64,000 nt of DNA, taken from positions 496,001 to 560,000 of the forward strand of contig KV748207.1 of the NCBI GenBank assembly GCA_001692895.1. Direction: 5' to 3'. Below the pieces are notes generated by a model, which saw only the letters and a list, made by a program, of their open reading frames with translations, had not been told where the DNA came from and did no database searches. Each line of letters starts with the position of its first letter. Position 1 is the first letter of the stretch. Shown piece by piece: positions 62,091 through 64,000 of this stretch. The position numbers and the translations under genes were made by a program. Origin of the DNA: Cenococcum geophilum 1.58 (taxonomy: Eukaryota > Ascomycota > Dothideomycetes > Gloniales > Gloniaceae).

Positions 62091-62257
62091 TCAGGAAATT
62101 TTTTTTTGGGCTCGTTGTTGCGGTTTGCGGCAATTTGCGGCAAACTGTACGGTCGCGGTGGGTGTATATGGTCCTTAGCGATTTGCGTAAAACGCGCATT
62201 TTGCAACAAAATTACAGCATCCTATAGCAAATTGCGGCAAAATACTTAACCACTGTG
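62091..62257. other. Junction out of the retroelement block
   Basis: Starts with a T run, then repeats of TTGCGGCAA (62122-62145, 62230-62240) and a GGTCGCGGTGGG stretch. No gene. Confidence 0.4.
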
Positions 62258-62338
62258 CGAAATATACGAAATGTACAAAATGTACGAAATGTACGAAATG
62301 TACGAAATGTACGAAATATACGAAATGTACAAACTGTA
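62258..62338 (+). repeat. 9-bp tandem array, (CGAAATGTA)9
   Basis: Nine head-to-tail copies with minor variants (CGAAATATA, CAAAATGTA, CAAACTGTA). Confidence 0.92.
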
Positions 62339-62490
62339 CAAATTGCAACTATATAAATTATATTATATAATACCCAGATTATTGCATATTCCTATAGATT
62401 ACTATAATATTCTTTTAAATATATTTATATTATAACTATATAAAATATAGAGCTATCTACTTAGGTATTAAGGGGGAAGCCTCTTATCCC

Positions 62491-62805
62491 TTGCAACGCC
62501 GGCGTCCATCTGCAAATGGTCCGTGCGAGAACACCAAATCAAAACAACGCGTACAATGTCTATGTTACGATCAACCATGCCTTCCAAACGTACTTCTAAC
62601 GATACAGACTTTGTTGAGCCGACTCAATATAATGTTTAACCAAATTACATCGCAAAAGAACCCCTCCCCGAAGCCCTGGCCGCTACCTAATTTTAATCCT
62701 TTCCACATTGATGATTTTGATTTGACTGATTCTATTGGTCGATCCTTATCGATAACAGATGGACGCAAGTCGGCGTTGCAAGGGATAGAGGCTCCAAATC
62801 GTTAA
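62491..62805 (+). CDS. Candidate small or broken ORF at right edge
   Basis: 104 codons open in ordinary-composition sequence. Its second half (FNPFHIDDFDLTDSIGRSLSI is the readable core) looks protein-like. A competing plus-strand frame starts MSMLRSTMPSKRTSNDTDF at 62550, reads well for about 25 codons and meets a TAA where CAA may have stood. One of the frames may be the start of a broken gene. No family recognised. Confidence 0.3.
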   Translation: MQRRRPSANGPCENTKSKQRVQCLCYDQPCLPNVLLTIQTLLSRLNIMFNQITSQKNPSPKPWPLPNFNPFHIDDFDLTDSIGRSLSITDGRKSALQGIEAPNR

Positions 62806-62810
62806 TTGGC

Positions 62811-62935
62811 GGTATTTACCTACCTGCCTGCCTACCTACCTACCTGCCTGCCTACCTACCTACCTACCTACCTGCCTATTTACCTACCTATCTATCTATC
62901 TATCTGTCTATACCCACCTACCTATACCTACCTAT
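62811..62935 (+). repeat. CCTA/CCTG tetranucleotide array
   Basis: Runs of CCTACCTG, CCTACCTA and then TATC units. The 90-codon open frame 62806-63078 simply translates this repeat (Thr-Tyr-Leu-Pro) and is not a gene. Confidence 0.92.
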
Positions 62936-63042
62936 CTATGCCTACTGTCTGTACCTACCTGTCTATGCCTACTGTCTATACCTACCTGTCTATGCCTACT
63001 ATCTGTGCCTACCTGTCTATGCCTACCGTCTGTACCTACCGT
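62936..63042 (+). repeat. 27-bp minisatellite, four units
   Basis: Unit close to CTATGCCTACTGTCTGTACC plus TACCTGT; three full units at 62936, 62963 and 62990 and a partial fourth. Confidence 0.88.
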
Positions 63043-63210
63043 CTGTACCTATCTATCTATACTACCTCTGAACGGTAGTCGTCCGGGGTGCCTCCATAGG
63101 AGGGCTTAATTCGATTCGATTCGGTAATAGACTAATAATAAGGCTCTGGTTTGATTCAACCGATCGAATCGTTCAGTGTTTGCTGGCTGGGTCGTTCGAA
63201 CGGTTAGCGG
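63043..63210. other. Unique spacer between minisatellites
   Basis: Contains TTCGATTCGATTCGG near 63109 and GATCGAATCG near 63163. No gene seen. Confidence 0.4.
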
Positions 63211-63370
63211 TCGTCTAGCTCTGACGACAGTCGTCTAGCTCTGGCGACGATCGTCTAGCTCTGGCGACGGTCGTCTGGCTCTGGCGACGATCGTCTAGCT
63301 CTGACGACGGTCGTCTGGCTCTGGCGACGGTCGTCTAGCTCTGGCGACGGTCGTCTAGCTCTGGCGATGG
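63211..63370 (+). repeat. 20-bp minisatellite, eight units
   Basis: Consensus TCGTCTAGCTCTGGCGACGG; eight contiguous units varying at a few fixed positions (A/G at 7, A/G at 14, A/G at 20). There are no unique spacers, so it is not CRISPR. Confidence 0.95.
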
Positions 63371-63502
63371 TCGTCTGCTGGCTGCCGTTCTGGTGCCTCT
63401 CTAGGTAGGGAGGATGTAAGGAAGGAAGGGTAAAAAATAAGGTGGCTACCTATGTGTAGAGGCTATCGGGAATATAGCGGGGACCCGATAGTAATGTGTC
63501 AT
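63371..63502. other. Short unique stretch before the terminal minisatellite
   Basis: Includes a GGAAGGAAGGG run near 63418. No gene. Confidence 0.4.
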
Positions 63503-64000
63503 GCGGAGCTTCGTGTAGAGCCTCCGTACGCAGAGCTTCGCGTAGAGCCTCGTGCAGAGCCTCTNTACGTAGAGCTTTGCGCAGAGTTTCGTGTAGAGCT
63601 TCGTGTAGAGCTTCGTGNAGAGCTTCGTGCAGAGTCTTAGTAGAGCTTTGTGTAGAGCTTCGTGCAGAGCTTCGTGTAGAGCTTCGTGTAGGGCTTCGTG
63701 TAGAGCTTCGTGTAGAGCTTCGTGCAGAGCCTCTGTACGCAGAGCTTCGTGCAGAGCTTCGTGTAGAACTTCGTGCAGAGCTTCGTGCAGAACTTCGTGT
63801 AGAGCTTCGTGGAGCTTCGTGCAAAGCTTCGTGTAGAGCTGCAGAGCCTCGTGCAGAGCTTCGTGCAGAGCTTCGTGTAGAACTTCGTGCAGAGCTTCGT
63901 GCAGAACTTCGTGTAGAGCTTCGTGTAGAGCTTCGTGCAGAGCCTTGTGCAGAGCTTCGTGCAGAGCCTCTGTACGCAGAGCTTCGTGCAGAGCTTCGTG
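63503..64000 (+). repeat. 12-bp minisatellite reaching the window end
   Basis: About 40 units of AGAGCTTCGTG(C/T) with variants such as AGAGCCTCTGTACGC. It runs off the window. All frames stay open (Cys-Arg-Ala-Ser or Arg-Ser-Ser repeats), which explains the ORFs at 63450-63836; these are not genes. Single ambiguous bases at 63565 and 63618 suggest collapsed repeat assembly. Confidence 0.93.

Noticed and set aside
62811..62935. CCTA-rich run as a telomere
   Set aside because: Tetranucleotide CCTA/CCTG, not the TTAGGG/CCCTAA repeat of filamentous ascomycetes, and sequence continues beyond it.
62806..63078. 90-codon Pro/Tyr/Leu/Thr frame
   Set aside because: A direct translation of the tetranucleotide and 27-bp arrays.
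63211..63370. Regular 20-bp repeats as a possible CRISPR array
   Set aside because: Units are contiguous with no unique spacers, and the genome is fungal; it is a minisatellite.

Overview
The window looks like an AT-rich heterochromatic block from a filamentous ascomycete (Pezizomycotina). From about 1 to 62,090 nearly every recognisable coding stretch is a retroelement or other repeat. The repeats are saturated with C-to-T / G-to-A changes: CA and TG dinucleotides are scarce, TA is in excess, and the in-frame stops I met were TAA or TAG where CAA, CAG or TGG would be expected. That is the signature of repeat-induced point mutation (RIP). I found no tRNA, rRNA, CRISPR array or intact long gene. 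Only two stretches look base-compositionally normal: an island at about 22,560-23,990 and the right edge from about 62,460.

Layout. 1-5,081: minus-strand Ty1/copia element (copia-1), cut by the window edge, with its 5' LTR at 4,862-5,081. 5,454-8,395: RIPped gene resembling the fungal DUF6589 family. 8,341-13,035 and 13,890-18,905: two directly repeated units. Each carries a RIPped, unrecognised reading frame of about 1,070 codons (ORF2). About 19,690-22,480: minus-strand RecQ-like helicase relic. 22,715-23,551: broken ordinary-composition gene(s). 24,015-24,425: Ty3/gypsy relic. 24,426-25,836: a second, less mutated copia lineage (copia-3), minus strand. 25,837-32,097: full-length copia-2 with 186-bp LTRs and an AAAAC target duplication, inserted in copia-3. 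33,256-41,017: minus-strand chromovirus-type gypsy (element D). 41,018-42,405: truncated plus-strand copy of the same family.

42,470-61,300 is a Russian-doll nest. Gypsy-A (plus) is split by gypsy-B (minus, 43,865-58,730, duplication GCAGG). Gypsy-B is split by gypsy-C (plus, 49,506-57,453, duplication CTTAG; same family as D). Gypsy-A is also cut at 61,300 by a truncated minus-strand copia-4 (61,301-62,090). A palindrome-rich module of about 180 bp (here called R) recurs in the untranslated parts of several unrelated elements.

62,091-64,000 leaves the retroelement block. It holds a 9-bp array, a short candidate reading frame, CCTA/CCTG repeats, a 27-bp array, a 20-bp array and a 12-bp minisatellite that runs off the window.

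None of the elements could move now. The value of the window is as a fossil record: insertion order from nesting and target duplications, and two diverged copies of an unrecognised ORF2 that sits beside the DUF6589-like gene.
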